Assembly (NCBI GenBank): GCA_015060905.1
Contig: SUXQ01000014.1
Coordinates: 1 to 64,000 of the forward strand
DNA length: 64,000 nt
Direction: 5' to 3'
Source of the DNA: Bacteroidales bacterium
Lineage (GTDB): Bacteria; Bacteroidota; Bacteroidia; Bacteroidales; Bacteroidaceae
Positions 43,637 to 52,006 of the stretch are shown piece after piece. How positions within the stretch are numbered: position 1 is the stretch's first letter; each line of letters opens with the position of its first letter. The notes under the pieces are model-generated. The model was not told the DNA's origin. It searched no databases and saw nothing but the letters and a program-made list of their open reading frames with translations. A program made the position numbers and the translations under genes.

Positions 43637-44080
43637 ATGAAAGTACTTGTAATTAACGGTCCCAATCTTAATATGCTGGGCCTGCGCGAGCCTGCGCTTT
43701 ACGGTTCGCAGAACTTTGCTGCCTTGCAAGAGTTTATACGCGAGAGTGCCCGCCTGTTGGACGTCGAGGTTGAACTTTTTCAGTCCAACCACGAGGGTGC
43801 CATTGTCGATGCCATTCAAGGGGCTTATGGTCGCATGGACGCGATACTTATAAACCCTGCGGCCTACACTCACACAAGCGTTGCGATACTCGACGCTCTT
43901 AAGGCAGTGGCTCTTCCGACGGTAGAGGTGCATCTTACCGATATTTCCACCCGCGAGGCATTCAGACAATTCTCTTATGTCTCTCTTTATGCCCAACATA
44001 CAATTTGCGGGCAGGGCTTCGAGGGGTACAGGCAGGGCTTGCGCTATTTGAAAGAAAATTATGATACACAAAATAACTAG
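43637..44080 (+). CDS. aroQ: Type II 3-dehydroquinate dehydratase
   Basis: 147 residues, the standard small dodecameric form. Motifs: INGPNLNMLGLREPALYG (with the catalytic Tyr), FQSNHEGAIVDAI, INPAAYTHTSVAILDAL and VEVHLTDISTREAFR, then HTICGQGFEGY with a catalytic His. It forms 3-dehydroshikimate. It is the last gene of the aromatic operon, 6 bases after pheA. The final five codons and the stop form the left part of a 54-base perfect palindrome. Confidence 0.95.
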   Translation: MKVLVINGPNLNMLGLREPALYGSQNFAALQEFIRESARLLDVEVELFQSNHEGAIVDAIQGAYGRMDAILINPAAYTHTSVAILDALKAVALPTVEVHLTDISTREAFRQFSYVSLYAQHTICGQGFEGYRQGLRYLKENYDTQNN

Positions 44081-44116
44081 AGGTTGCTGCAGCAACCTCT
44101 AGTTATTTTGTGTATC
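44063..44116. terminator. 54-bp perfect palindrome at the end of aroQ
   Basis: 27 bases (44063-44089) are followed directly by their exact reverse complement (44090-44116) with no spacer. The centre is GCTGCAGC. The left arm includes the last codons and stop of aroQ. The right arm ends in TATTTTGTGTATC. It can act as a terminator in either direction and is unusually long. Confidence 0.8.
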
Positions 44117-44139
44117 TTCGCAACGTTAAAATTTATAAA

Positions 44140-45096
44140 ATGAAATTTTTCTCTTTTCTAAAAGATTGGTCACTGCCGATAGCTATGCTCGGTGGCGTTG
44201 CGGCATATTTTATCTATGTTAATATTCCCTTTCTCGACGATACACATGCTGCCGCAAATGAAATTATAAGCTATATACAGCCCGGACTTATTTTTGCAAT
44301 GCTCTTTGTGACATTCTGTAAGATAAGTTTCAGCGACCTGCGCCTCGAACGGTGGCACTTTATTCTGCTTGCTTTTCAGCTTGTGAGCTTTATACTCTTT
44401 TCGTTGGTGGCGGCATTTGTCCCCATGAACGACTCGTTGCGTGTGCTTGTCGAGTCTTTTATGCTGTGCCTTATATGCCCTACGGCGACCGCCGCGGCTG
44501 TTATTACCGCCCGTCTGGGTGGAAGTGCCGCCTCGCTGCTCACATACACAATAACAATGAATTTTGCGGTAGCATTGGTTGCTCCGCTCTTTCTGACGCT
44601 TGCCCACCCTGTCGAGGGCGTGGATTTTCTTGCGTCGTTCCTGCTCATTTTGGGCAAAGTGTTCCCGTTGCTTCTTTGTCCGTTGGTAGCAGCCTCGTTG
44701 GTGCGTCGTTTGCTTCCCTCGGTACAACAGTTTATAGTTAAAAAATGTCGCAACCTGCCATTTTATCTTTGGCTCGTAGCCCTCTCTTTGGCAATTGCGC
44801 TTACAACAAAATCCATTGTACACACAACTTTGTCCATCTTTGTGCAAATGGGCATTGCCGCAGTGTCGCTTATTTGTTGCGTTGTGCAATTTGCCTTTGG
44901 GCGTTACATAGGCCGTCGTTACGGCGATGCAATCGCCGGCGGGCAATCATTGGGACAGAAAAATACAGTCTTTGCCATTTGGCTCGCCTACACATTTCTG
45001 ACGCCCGTAACCTCCATTGCCGGAGGCTTTTACAGCCTTTGGCATAATTCGGTAAATACGTGGCAGCTTTATCGTAAGAATCATCCGAAAAAATAA
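44140..45096 (+). CDS. Bile acid:sodium symporter (BASS) family transporter
   Basis: 318 residues from ATG 44140 with nine to ten hydrophobic segments. The family is suggested by CLICPTATAAAVITARLGG and NFAVALVAPLF in the first half, and by AGGQSLGQKNTVFAIWLAYTFLTP, a crossover-like stretch, in the second. BASS proteins move organic anions with sodium; a bile acid, keto acid or pantoate-type substrate cannot be told apart from sequence. An upstream GTG at 44110 lies inside the palindrome and was not used. TATCTTCG at 44112-44119 may be a weak promoter. Confidence 0.75.
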   Translation: MKFFSFLKDWSLPIAMLGGVAAYFIYVNIPFLDDTHAAANEIISYIQPGLIFAMLFVTFCKISFSDLRLERWHFILLAFQLVSFILFSLVAAFVPMNDSLRVLVESFMLCLICPTATAAAVITARLGGSAASLLTYTITMNFAVALVAPLFLTLAHPVEGVDFLASFLLILGKVFPLLLCPLVAASLVRRLLPSVQQFIVKKCRNLPFYLWLVALSLAIALTTKSIVHTTLSIFVQMGIAAVSLICCVVQFAFGRYIGRRYGDAIAGGQSLGQKNTVFAIWLAYTFLTPVTSIAGGFYSLWHNSVNTWQLYRKNHPKK

Positions 45097-45154
45097 GATA
45101 ATATAACTTATGTAATCTTTTTCGCGCTAATTAAAGAAAAATTTCTTTAATTGT

Positions 45155-45185
45155 TTTGCAGATTAATTAAAAAGTTTTATCTTTG
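45155..45185 (+). promoter_or_regulatory. pckA promoter (TTTG, 19-base spacer, TATCTTTG)
   Basis: TTTG at 45155-45158 and TATCTTTG at 45178-45185 are separated by exactly 19 bases, an ideal Bacteroidota promoter. The start of transcription is expected near 45192. Confidence 0.75.
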
Positions 45186-45191
45186 CACTTG

Positions 45192-45290
45192 GAGAACTTT
45201 GGCAAGCCTGAATTTTCTCGCAACAGTTGCCATATATTTCAACAAAAACAGTATGTGCGCTGTTGAAAAATAAAGGGCTAAGTTCTTGGT
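45192..45290 (+). other. Candidate structured leader of pckA mRNA
   Basis: AGAACTT (45193-45199) can pair with AAGTTCT (45280-45286), closing two internal stems: TGGCAA (45200-45205) with TTGCCA (45227-45232), and TTTCAACA (45237-45244) with TGTTGAAA (45261-45268). The predicted transcript begins right at the closing helix, which would give a three-way junction. No known riboswitch is recognised. Confidence 0.4.
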
Positions 45291-45336
45291 TTTTCATGAA
45301 ATAATTATTGTAATATAAATTTTAATCTTTTAATTT

Positions 45337-46941
45337 ATGGCACAGATTGATCTTACCAAGTATGGTATTACCGGTACTACGGAGATTGTTTACAACCCTT
45401 CGTATGAGCAGCTTTTTGCTGAAGAGACAAAACCGGGTCTCGAGGGTTTTGAAAAAGGTCAGGAGACTGAGCTTGGTGCAGTAAACGTGATGACAGGTGT
45501 TTACACCGGCCGTTCACCCAAAGACAAATTCATTGTATACGATGAGACTTCAAAAGACACTGTATGGTGGACTTCTGAAGAGTATAAGAACGATAATAAA
45601 CCCCTCTCGACAGAGTCATGGAACGTGCTCAAAGAGATTGCTCAGAAAGAACTTTCAGGCAAAAGACTCTTTGTCGTAGACGCATTCTGCGGCGCTAACC
45701 CCAGCACACGTCTTAAAGTACGTTTCATCATGGAGGTTGCATGGCAGGCACACTTCGTAACAAACATGTTCATCCGCCCCACAGCCGAGGAACTTGCATC
45801 GTTCGGCGAGCCCGACTTTGTAATCTACAACGCTTCTAAAGCTACTGTTCCCAATTATCAGGAGCTTGGCCTCAACTCAGAGACAGCAGTTGTATTCAAC
45901 CTCACATCAAAAGAGCAGATTATCATCAACACATGGTACGGTGGTGAAATGAAGAAAGGTATGTTCTCTATGATGAACTACTACCTTCCCTTGCAGGGTA
46001 TCGCTTCTATGCACTGCTCGGCTAACACAAACGAGAAGGGCGAGACTGCAGTATTCTTCGGCCTCAGCGGTACAGGTAAGACTACTTTGAGTACAGACCC
46101 CAAACGTATGCTTATCGGTGACGACGAGCATGGTTGGGACGACGAGTGCGTCTTTAACTTCGAGGGCGGTTGCTATGCAAAGGTTATCAACCTCGACAAA
46201 GAGAGCGAGCCCGACATCTACAACGCTATCCGTCGCGATGCACTTCTCGAGAACGTAACAGTAGACGAGAATGGCAAGATAGATTTTGCAGACAAGAGCG
46301 TTACAGAGAACACTCGCGTATCTTACCCCATCAACCACATTGAGAATATCGTTAAGCCCGTATCCAAGGCTCCCGCTGCTAAGAAGGTAATCTTCTTGTC
46401 GGCTGACGCATTCGGTGTACTTCCTCCCGTATCTGTTCTTACACCCGAGCAGACACAGTACTACTTCCTCTCCGGCTTTACAGCTAAGTTGGCAGGTACA
46501 GAGCGCGGTATCACAGAGCCCACTCCCACATTCTCGGCTTGCTTCGGTGCAGCATTCCTCAGCCTCCACCCCACAAAATACGGTGAGGAGTTGGTTAAGA
46601 AGATGGAGATGAACGGTGCTAAGGCTTACCTTGTTAACACAGGTTGGAACGGTACAGGCAAGCGTATCTCTATCAAGGATACACGTGGTATTATCGACGC
46701 TATCCTCGATGGTTCTATCGATAATGCTCCTACAAAGACAATTCCTTACTTCGACTTTGTAGTTCCCACAGAACTTCCCGGCGTTGATTCGGGCATCCTC
46801 GACCCCCGCGACACTTACGAGTGCTCTTGCAAATGGGAAGAGAAGGCAAAAGACCTCGCAGGACGTTTCATCAAGAACTTTACAAAGTACACAGGCAACG
46901 ATGCTGGTAAGGCTTTGGTAGAGGCCGGTCCCAAACTCTAA
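45337..46941 (+). CDS. pckA: Phosphoenolpyruvate carboxykinase (ATP)
   Basis: 534 residues. The kinase-1a P-loop [15 protein letters not shown] is near 248, the metal site [10 protein letters not shown] near 265, and [13 protein letters not shown] near 330. [16 protein letters not shown] and FNALT-equivalent substrate loops complete the site. It interconverts oxaloacetate and PEP; in succinate-producing Bacteroidota it often runs toward oxaloacetate, fixing CO2 and making ATP. Codon use is highly biased and even, in keeping with strong expression. It has a consensus promoter, a leader of about 145 bases and a strong terminator. Confidence 0.97.
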   Translation: MAQIDLTKYGITGTTEIVYNPSYEQLFAEETKPGLEGFEKGQETELGAVNVMTGVYTGRSPKDKFIVYDETSKDTVWWTSEEYKNDNKPLSTESWNVLKEIAQKELSGKRLFVVDAFCGANPSTRLKVRFIMEVAWQAHFVTNMFIRPTAEELASFGEPDFVIYNASKATVPNYQELGLNSETAVVFNLTSKEQIIINTWYGGEMKKGMFSMMNYYLPLQGIASMHCSANTNEKGETAVFFGLSGTGKTTLSTDPKRMLIGDDEHGWDDECVFNFEGGCYAKVINLDKESEPDIYNAIRRDALLENVTVDENGKIDFADKSVTENTRVSYPINHIENIVKPVSKAPAAKKVIFLSADAFGVLPPVSVLTPEQTQYYFLSGFTAKLAGTERGITEPTPTFSACFGAAFLSLHPTKYGEELVKKMEMNGAKAYLVNTGWNGTGKRISIKDTRGIIDAILDGSIDNAPTKTIPYFDFVVPTELPGVDSGILDPRDTYECSCKWEEKAKDLAGRFIKNFTKYTGNDAGKALVEAGPKL

Positions 46942-46967
46942 TTGAATCTGTATATTCAATATAACTG

Positions 46968-47002
46968 AATGTGCTGCTCGTACGAGCAGCACATTTTTTT
47001 AC
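46968..47002 (+). terminator. Terminator after pckA
   Basis: A perfect palindrome, AATGTGCTGCTCGT (46968-46981) with its complement (46982-46995), is followed by TTTTT. Confidence 0.9.
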
Positions 47003-47054
47003 ATATTATGGTGGCTGAGAAAAATATAACCATAGTTAATATGATATTTTTATA

Positions 47055-47062
47055 TAACTTTG
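47055..47062 (+). promoter_or_regulatory. Promoter -7 element (TAACTTTG)
   Basis: TAACTTTG lies 31 bases before ATG 47093, downstream of the pckA terminator. Confidence 0.65.
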
Positions 47063-47092
47063 AACAATTTCTGAAATTGTAGCACCACACAC

Positions 47093-48259
47093 ATGGATAA
47101 AGAAACATTAAAGTTCATTGCCGAGCATCGCAACGACGACGTACGCACACTCGCTCTACAAGCGGCGCGCTACCCAAACATAGACATGCGCGAGGTTGTC
47201 ACGCAGGTAGAGGGGTGGCAGCATGCTTGTATAAAGTTACCCGAGTGGGCAGCTGTAGAAGGAATCCTGTATCCGCCGCGCATTTCTATGGAGCAATGCT
47301 CCTCGTCGGCGACGGCCTTGTACAAAGCCTCGCTGATGCAGGGCGATACTTTTGCCGACCTTACAGGGGGCTTCGGCATTGATTGCAGCTACATTTCAAG
47401 GAATTTTACCAAAGCTTTTTATGTGGAACGCAACGAGAATCTTTGCACCGTTGCTGCGCACAATTTTGCACTGTTGGGCTTGCACAATATTGAAGTTATT
47501 AATGGCGACAGTGAGCAACAGTTGCCGACTCTGCCCTTGTGCGACTGGATTTTTCTGGACCCTGCGCGTCGCGACGGAGCCGGGAAAAAGGTGGTTGCCC
47601 TTGCCGACTGCGAGCCGGACGTAGCGGTCTTGCGCACGCAGTTACTGCAAAAGGCGCGCCGAGTGATGGTAAAATGTTCGCCGATGCTCGACGTTACCGC
47701 TGCTTGCCGACAGCTTGGCTGTGTAGCCGATGTTCATGTGGTGGCAGTAAACAACGAATGTAAAGAACTGCTGTTCATCCTTTCCTCCGAAATTCCAGAC
47801 AAGCCTCGCGTACATTGTGTGAATATTCTTGGTGACTCGTCGCAGACATTTTCTTTCCCGATGGGTGATACTCACGAGACAATTTTTGCAAGCGAGGTCG
47901 GCAATTATCTTTACGAGCCTAATGCCGCGATACAAAAGGCCGGTTGCCCCTCGTCGCTTGCTGCGAACTACGGAGTGCATAAACTCCACCGCAACAGCAA
48001 TCTTTATACCTCGCAAATGGCGGTCGAAAATTTCCCGGGGCGTACTTTTTGTGTGACGGGGGTCGGCGGTTTTTCAAAAAACGAGCTTAAGAAATTACTC
48101 GGCGACCTTGAAAAGGCCAACCTTACGGTGCGTAATTTCCCCGAGACGGTGCAACAACTGCGCAAACGCCTTAAACTCTCCGAGGGTGGTGACGTCTATC
48201 TTTTTGCCACCACTCTTGCCGATGGTCGCAAGGTACTTGTAAGGTGCGAGAAGGGGTAG
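47093..48259 (+). CDS. Class I SAM-dependent methyltransferase with THUMP-like C-terminus
   Basis: 388 residues. The SAM site is ADLTGGFGIDCSYISRNF (about 88-105), with VERNE as the acidic end of strand 2, NGDSEQQLP, and the motif IV sequence IFLDPARRDGAGKKV (about 155-169). The C-terminal 100 residues (FCVTGVGGFSKNELKKLL, NLTVRNFPETVQQLRKRLKLSEGGDVYLFAT) match the THUMP-like end of a Bacteroidota family related to trimethylguanosine/RNA methyltransferases. The substrate is probably RNA but unproven. A relic of the 3' end of this gene reappears at 57811-57853. Confidence 0.82.
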   Translation: MDKETLKFIAEHRNDDVRTLALQAARYPNIDMREVVTQVEGWQHACIKLPEWAAVEGILYPPRISMEQCSSSATALYKASLMQGDTFADLTGGFGIDCSYISRNFTKAFYVERNENLCTVAAHNFALLGLHNIEVINGDSEQQLPTLPLCDWIFLDPARRDGAGKKVVALADCEPDVAVLRTQLLQKARRVMVKCSPMLDVTAACRQLGCVADVHVVAVNNECKELLFILSSEIPDKPRVHCVNILGDSSQTFSFPMGDTHETIFASEVGNYLYEPNAAIQKAGCPSSLAANYGVHKLHRNSNLYTSQMAVENFPGRTFCVTGVGGFSKNELKKLLGDLEKANLTVRNFPETVQQLRKRLKLSEGGDVYLFATTLADGRKVLVRCEKG

Positions 48260-48356
48260 AAATTATTCACTTTCATTTTTCTTCCATTGTGTAACTGCAT
48301 TAAAATTTTCTATAAAATAGCATTGTTTTTTTAAAAAAGGAGTATATTTGCAAAAA
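48240..48356 (+). repeat. Flanking direct repeat, left copy
   Basis: This 117-base stretch contains the last codons of the methyltransferase gene, a spacer and the promoter TATATTTG. It is clearly related to 57834-57950: 21 of the first 22 bases match, and the last 34 bases match apart from one extra T. The middle is diverged. Confidence 0.85.
48343..48350 (+). promoter_or_regulatory. Promoter -7 element (TATATTTG) for the BACON lipoprotein
   Basis: TATATTTG stands 44 bases before ATG 48394, preceded by an AAAAAAGGAG stretch that is also present at the right repeat. Confidence 0.6.
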
Positions 48357-48393
48357 ATAAAATTATAAAAAATAATAAAATAAAAAAACAAGT

Positions 48394-49500
48394 ATGAAAA
48401 AATTAAATTTCTTTTATTTGCTGACCTTACTTTTGGTCTTTGCTTCATGTAGCAGCAGTGATGATGATAAATCTGAAACACAGCTCAGCGTTAGTGTGAA
48501 TGATTTAGTATTGGAAGCGGAAAAAGGTAGTTATAGCCCTGTGCCTTTGGTTATAACATCAAGTGATGATTGGTCGATTGTTTCACATGTCGATTGGTTG
48601 GATTTTTCATCAAAAAGCGGAAGCGCAGGAACAGTGACAGTTTCGGTTAGAGCAAAATCTGCAAATGATTCTTCTGTAGAAAGAATCGGCGAATTTGATG
48701 TTGTTGCCGGTGATAAAGTTAAAACAATTGAAGTCAGACAATTCCCGGGCTTGGCAGATGGTTGCGAGGTTCGTCCTACCAATCTTGTTGTTTTGACAGA
48801 TGGAGTAGCTTTCGATTTTAATTTCGGCAAGAAAGTATCATATTACTATTATGGATACATTGATGCAGTAATGGCAGGTAGTATGACAGATGACGAGATT
48901 GCGCAGTATGCACAGGATGAGTTCTATAGATATACACCCGAAGAGGGGGATTTAGGCTATCTTTACGGTCTTGATCCTAATACTGAATATTATTTGGTTA
49001 CATTCGGTTACGACAGCAAGGGTAATAGAGGTGATATGTCTAGGACTTTGGTAAAAACAAAGCCTGTAATTACAAATAGACCTCGCGTTAATATATCTAA
49101 TGTAACTTGCGATGATTACCAGTGGGGCTGGGAGACATCAATGTCAGCTTATACAAGCAAGTATTATATGGCTGTATATAGTGGAATATATGCTGATGAA
49201 TATTCAAAATTTCCCTCTGTTTGGATGGCATGGTATATGAAAAATGAAATAAACAGCGGTGAGCATGAAGCTATTTTACAATCCGATTCATGGTATTTGT
49301 CTCGTGAGTCCAGTGAATATAGCATATATATATGTACATGGGCAGTTGGTGAAAATAACGAGTTTGCTCATCAATTGGATATTTTCTATAACTCACTGTT
49401 AACATATTCGCCTGCTGTAAATAATGAACCCAAAGTTGGAGTCATTTCTAAAGAGAGCGTACGTGAATACATGACAGGTCTTGTATTTATAGAGAAATAA
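48394..49500 (+). CDS. BACON-domain lipoprotein with a C-terminal module shared with a fimbrillin-like protein
   Basis: 368 residues. The lipoprotein signal ends in FASCSSSDDDK, with an acidic run after the Cys that fits surface export. A BACON-like domain spans about 30-118 (LSVSVNDLVLEAEKG, WSIVSHVDWLDFSS, TIEVRQFPG). The rest, from about 131 to the end, is an unrecognised module: VVLTDGVAFDFNF, VSYYYYGYI, FGYDSKGNRG, TLVKTKP, NRPRVNISNVT, AWYMKNEI and WAVGENNEFAHQLD. About half of its residues are the same as in residues 293-541 of the protein encoded at 53571. The gene follows the left flanking repeat. Confidence 0.82.
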   Translation: MKKLNFFYLLTLLLVFASCSSSDDDKSETQLSVSVNDLVLEAEKGSYSPVPLVITSSDDWSIVSHVDWLDFSSKSGSAGTVTVSVRAKSANDSSVERIGEFDVVAGDKVKTIEVRQFPGLADGCEVRPTNLVVLTDGVAFDFNFGKKVSYYYYGYIDAVMAGSMTDDEIAQYAQDEFYRYTPEEGDLGYLYGLDPNTEYYLVTFGYDSKGNRGDMSRTLVKTKPVITNRPRVNISNVTCDDYQWGWETSMSAYTSKYYMAVYSGIYADEYSKFPSVWMAWYMKNEINSGEHEAILQSDSWYLSRESSEYSIYICTWAVGENNEFAHQLDIFYNSLLTYSPAVNNEPKVGVISKESVREYMTGLVFIEK

Positions 49501-49546
49501 TATCGAATTTATATATATATAACACTGTAATTTTATGTAATGTAAC

Positions 49547-51901
49547 ATGAGAATTATCATAACATTATGTCTCTTATTTTCAATAAGCGGTTTTGTGCTC
49601 TCTGCTCCGGCGTATAAAGGAAAAATAAGGGTAAAAACTGATGATGGTAGTGTGTGTATATATATAAAAGGAGATGAAAATTGCAAATTTGCTGTAACCG
49701 AGGATGGTTATACCTTGTTGCAATGTGACGATGGTTGGTATTTTGCCGATAAAGACAATGATGGGAACATTTGTGCATCCCCATACAAACTGTTGCAGCA
49801 GCGTAATGAGGAAACTAATAATTTTCTTAGTCGCATAGGAAAAGGTGTACAGCCGATAGTGCAAAAAATATCAAAAGTAAAAATTAATAACACTGTTTCT
49901 CACGACAATGCTGTCGTGAGAAACAGTGTTATTGGTACACGCAGGGTCCTTGTTGTGCTTATGCAATTTTCTGATAAGAAACTTGTGAAAAATGTAACCG
50001 ATTTTAATGCGTTGTTTAATGAAGAGGGTTACAGTGTGGATGGTGCAACCGGGAGTGTGTACGATTTTTATAAGGCGGCTTCTTATGGGCAATTGACCCT
50101 TGTTGCCGATATTTACGGTCCGTATACCTCGAAGAATCCTATGGCGTACTATGGTGGTAATTCTGCGGTTTCGGGCTCAGATAAAAATCCAAAGGAATTG
50201 TTTGATGAAGCTTTAAGTAATCTTGCAAAAGATGTGGATTTGTCTTTGTATGACAGTAATGGAGATGGATTCATTGATAATCTGCATATAATTTATGCCG
50301 GCTATGGCGAGGAGGCAGGTGCCTCCAGCAAGGCTATATGGGCTCATGAGATGACATTCTCGCCGATAACCGTTCAAGGTGTTAAAATAGACCGATATTC
50401 ATGTTCTCCGGAATTGCGAGGCAATAGTGGAAATGGAATTTCGCGTATAGGTGTATCTTGTCATGAAATAGGACACGCCTTGGGCGCTATGGATTATTAT
50501 GATACAGACTATACAACAAATGGTCAATTTGAAGGGACCGGCGAATGGGATGTGATGGCGCAGGGTTCGTGGAACAACGATGGAATCTCTCCGGCCGACT
50601 TTAATCCGTATGTAAAGGCCTATAATTTTGGTTGGGTGGATGTGAGGATGTTACCCGAGGGTTCATCAATAGTTATTTATCCTTCTTCCGACTCTAATTA
50701 TGTTTATAGGGTTGATACGGATGTTAAAGATGAGTTCTTTCTATTAGAAAACAGGATTAAAAAAGGTATAAATAAAGCTGTTCCGGGCGAGGGGTTGCTT
50801 ATGTATCACATTGATGCAAGTATTGAAACAATAGCTCAGAAAAATATGATAAATGCAGCATTTCCTCAAGCTTGTTATCCTGTATGCGCCTCGGCATCAT
50901 ACGCAAAGCCCGATGAGTCTTCTGTTACGTATGGTAAAATAAATAGTGCCGGATGCCCTTATCCCGGAACGTCCAATAATAGTAGTTTTGGCAAACTTTC
51001 AACTCCGGGTGCGTTTTGTAATAATGGAAAATATAGCGGTATAGAGATAGGTGACATTTCTAAAGAGGATAATAAAATTATTCTTTCTTATTATAGAGAC
51101 GGTGCTATTTCTGATAAAAATGTTGTTTGGAAAGATGATTTTGAGGATATTGACTTTTCTTCATCCTGGACTGTGGAAGGTAGTGGCTCTTGGAGTGTAA
51201 AGAGATTTTTAGGTGGAATAACTTCGAACGAATATCCTAAAATATTAAGCGGGAATAGCTATATGATGTTTTCCCGTTCACAAGATGATAATACAATCGT
51301 TAATCGTATAAATGGAAATTTGGTGTCAAATGGTATAATTTTACCGAATGCTAACCAATGCAATCTTGATTTTTCTTTTTGTAAATATTCGTCAAATGAA
51401 AATGCGGCCGATACATTGACTGTGCGTGTACTCGGAAAGGTTAAAAATGATATATTCGGGAAAGAAAATGAAGATAAGTGGGTAGAAGCTTTTTTCTGTA
51501 AATATGATGCTGCTTTTGAATGGCAAACTGTCTCGATGAAATTGGGCCGTATGTATTCAGAAATACGTATTGTATTGATGGGAAGCATTCAAGTAGGTTC
51601 TTCGCTCTTTATCGATGCTATGAGCATTACCGAAAATAATCCAATTACCGGTATTCTTGAAAATAATATAAAAATATCGGAGAATGATGTTGAAGTGAAT
51701 ATCAGCAATGAGAATTTCGTTTCTATAAATAATCCGTTGAATAGAGACGTAAATGTCGCTATTTACAAAATGAATGGAGAACTTTTACATTCGTCTGTTT
51801 TAAACAGTTTTTCTGCGCAGGAATTCTCTTTGTCTGCGGGTCTGTATATAGTAAAAGCCGGCAATAGGACACAAAAAATAAGAATAGGGTCGGCAAAATA
51901 G
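49547..51901 (+). CDS. Secreted M6 family metalloprotease with type IX sorting tail
   Basis: 784 residues. The signal peptide ends near FVLSAPA. A propeptide (about 20-115) contains FAVTEDGYTLLQCDDGWYFAD. The catalytic domain (about 125-520) has CHEIGHALGAMDYYD with the zinc motif HEIGH at 306-310 and DVMAQGSWNNDGISPADFNPY further on. A beta-sandwich region (about 525-690) comes before the tail (about 705-784: VNVAIYKMNGELLHSSVL, LSAGLYIVKAGN), which is a type A sorting domain. M6 enzymes include immune inhibitor A. A 22-bp perfect inverted repeat (49886-49933) lies within codons 114-129 at the propeptide-catalytic junction. Confidence 0.88.
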   Translation: MRIIITLCLLFSISGFVLSAPAYKGKIRVKTDDGSVCIYIKGDENCKFAVTEDGYTLLQCDDGWYFADKDNDGNICASPYKLLQQRNEETNNFLSRIGKGVQPIVQKISKVKINNTVSHDNAVVRNSVIGTRRVLVVLMQFSDKKLVKNVTDFNALFNEEGYSVDGATGSVYDFYKAASYGQLTLVADIYGPYTSKNPMAYYGGNSAVSGSDKNPKELFDEALSNLAKDVDLSLYDSNGDGFIDNLHIIYAGYGEEAGASSKAIWAHEMTFSPITVQGVKIDRYSCSPELRGNSGNGISRIGVSCHEIGHALGAMDYYDTDYTTNGQFEGTGEWDVMAQGSWNNDGISPADFNPYVKAYNFGWVDVRMLPEGSSIVIYPSSDSNYVYRVDTDVKDEFFLLENRIKKGINKAVPGEGLLMYHIDASIETIAQKNMINAAFPQACYPVCASASYAKPDESSVTYGKINSAGCPYPGTSNNSSFGKLSTPGAFCNNGKYSGIEIGDISKEDNKIILSYYRDGAISDKNVVWKDDFEDIDFSSSWTVEGSGSWSVKRFLGGITSNEYPKILSGNSYMMFSRSQDDNTIVNRINGNLVSNGIILPNANQCNLDFSFCKYSSNENAADTLTVRVLGKVKNDIFGKENEDKWVEAFFCKYDAAFEWQTVSMKLGRMYSEIRIVLMGSIQVGSSLFIDAMSITENNPITGILENNIKISENDVEVNISNENFVSINNPLNRDVNVAIYKMNGELLHSSVLNSFSAQEFSLSAGLYIVKAGNRTQKIRIGSAK
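49886..49933. repeat. 22-bp perfect inverted repeat inside the M6 protease gene
   Basis: AATAACACTGTTTCTCACGACA (split here by its two halves 49886-49896 and 49897-49907) is exactly complementary to 49912-49933, with a 4-base ATGC loop. It is translated in frame as a short Asn/Val/Ser-rich linker. Confidence 0.95.
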
Positions 51902-52006
51902 GTTTAGGAATAATGTAAACTCGGACAAGAATCGTCTTATTTTCTCTATTTTTATAAACTTGATTATCTGTAATTAATTTACGAATTTAAATATATTATA
52001 ATACGT

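Noticed and set aside
49886-49933. Terminator inside the M6 protease gene
   Set aside because: The hairpin has no T run and the reading frame continues through it to a complete catalytic domain.
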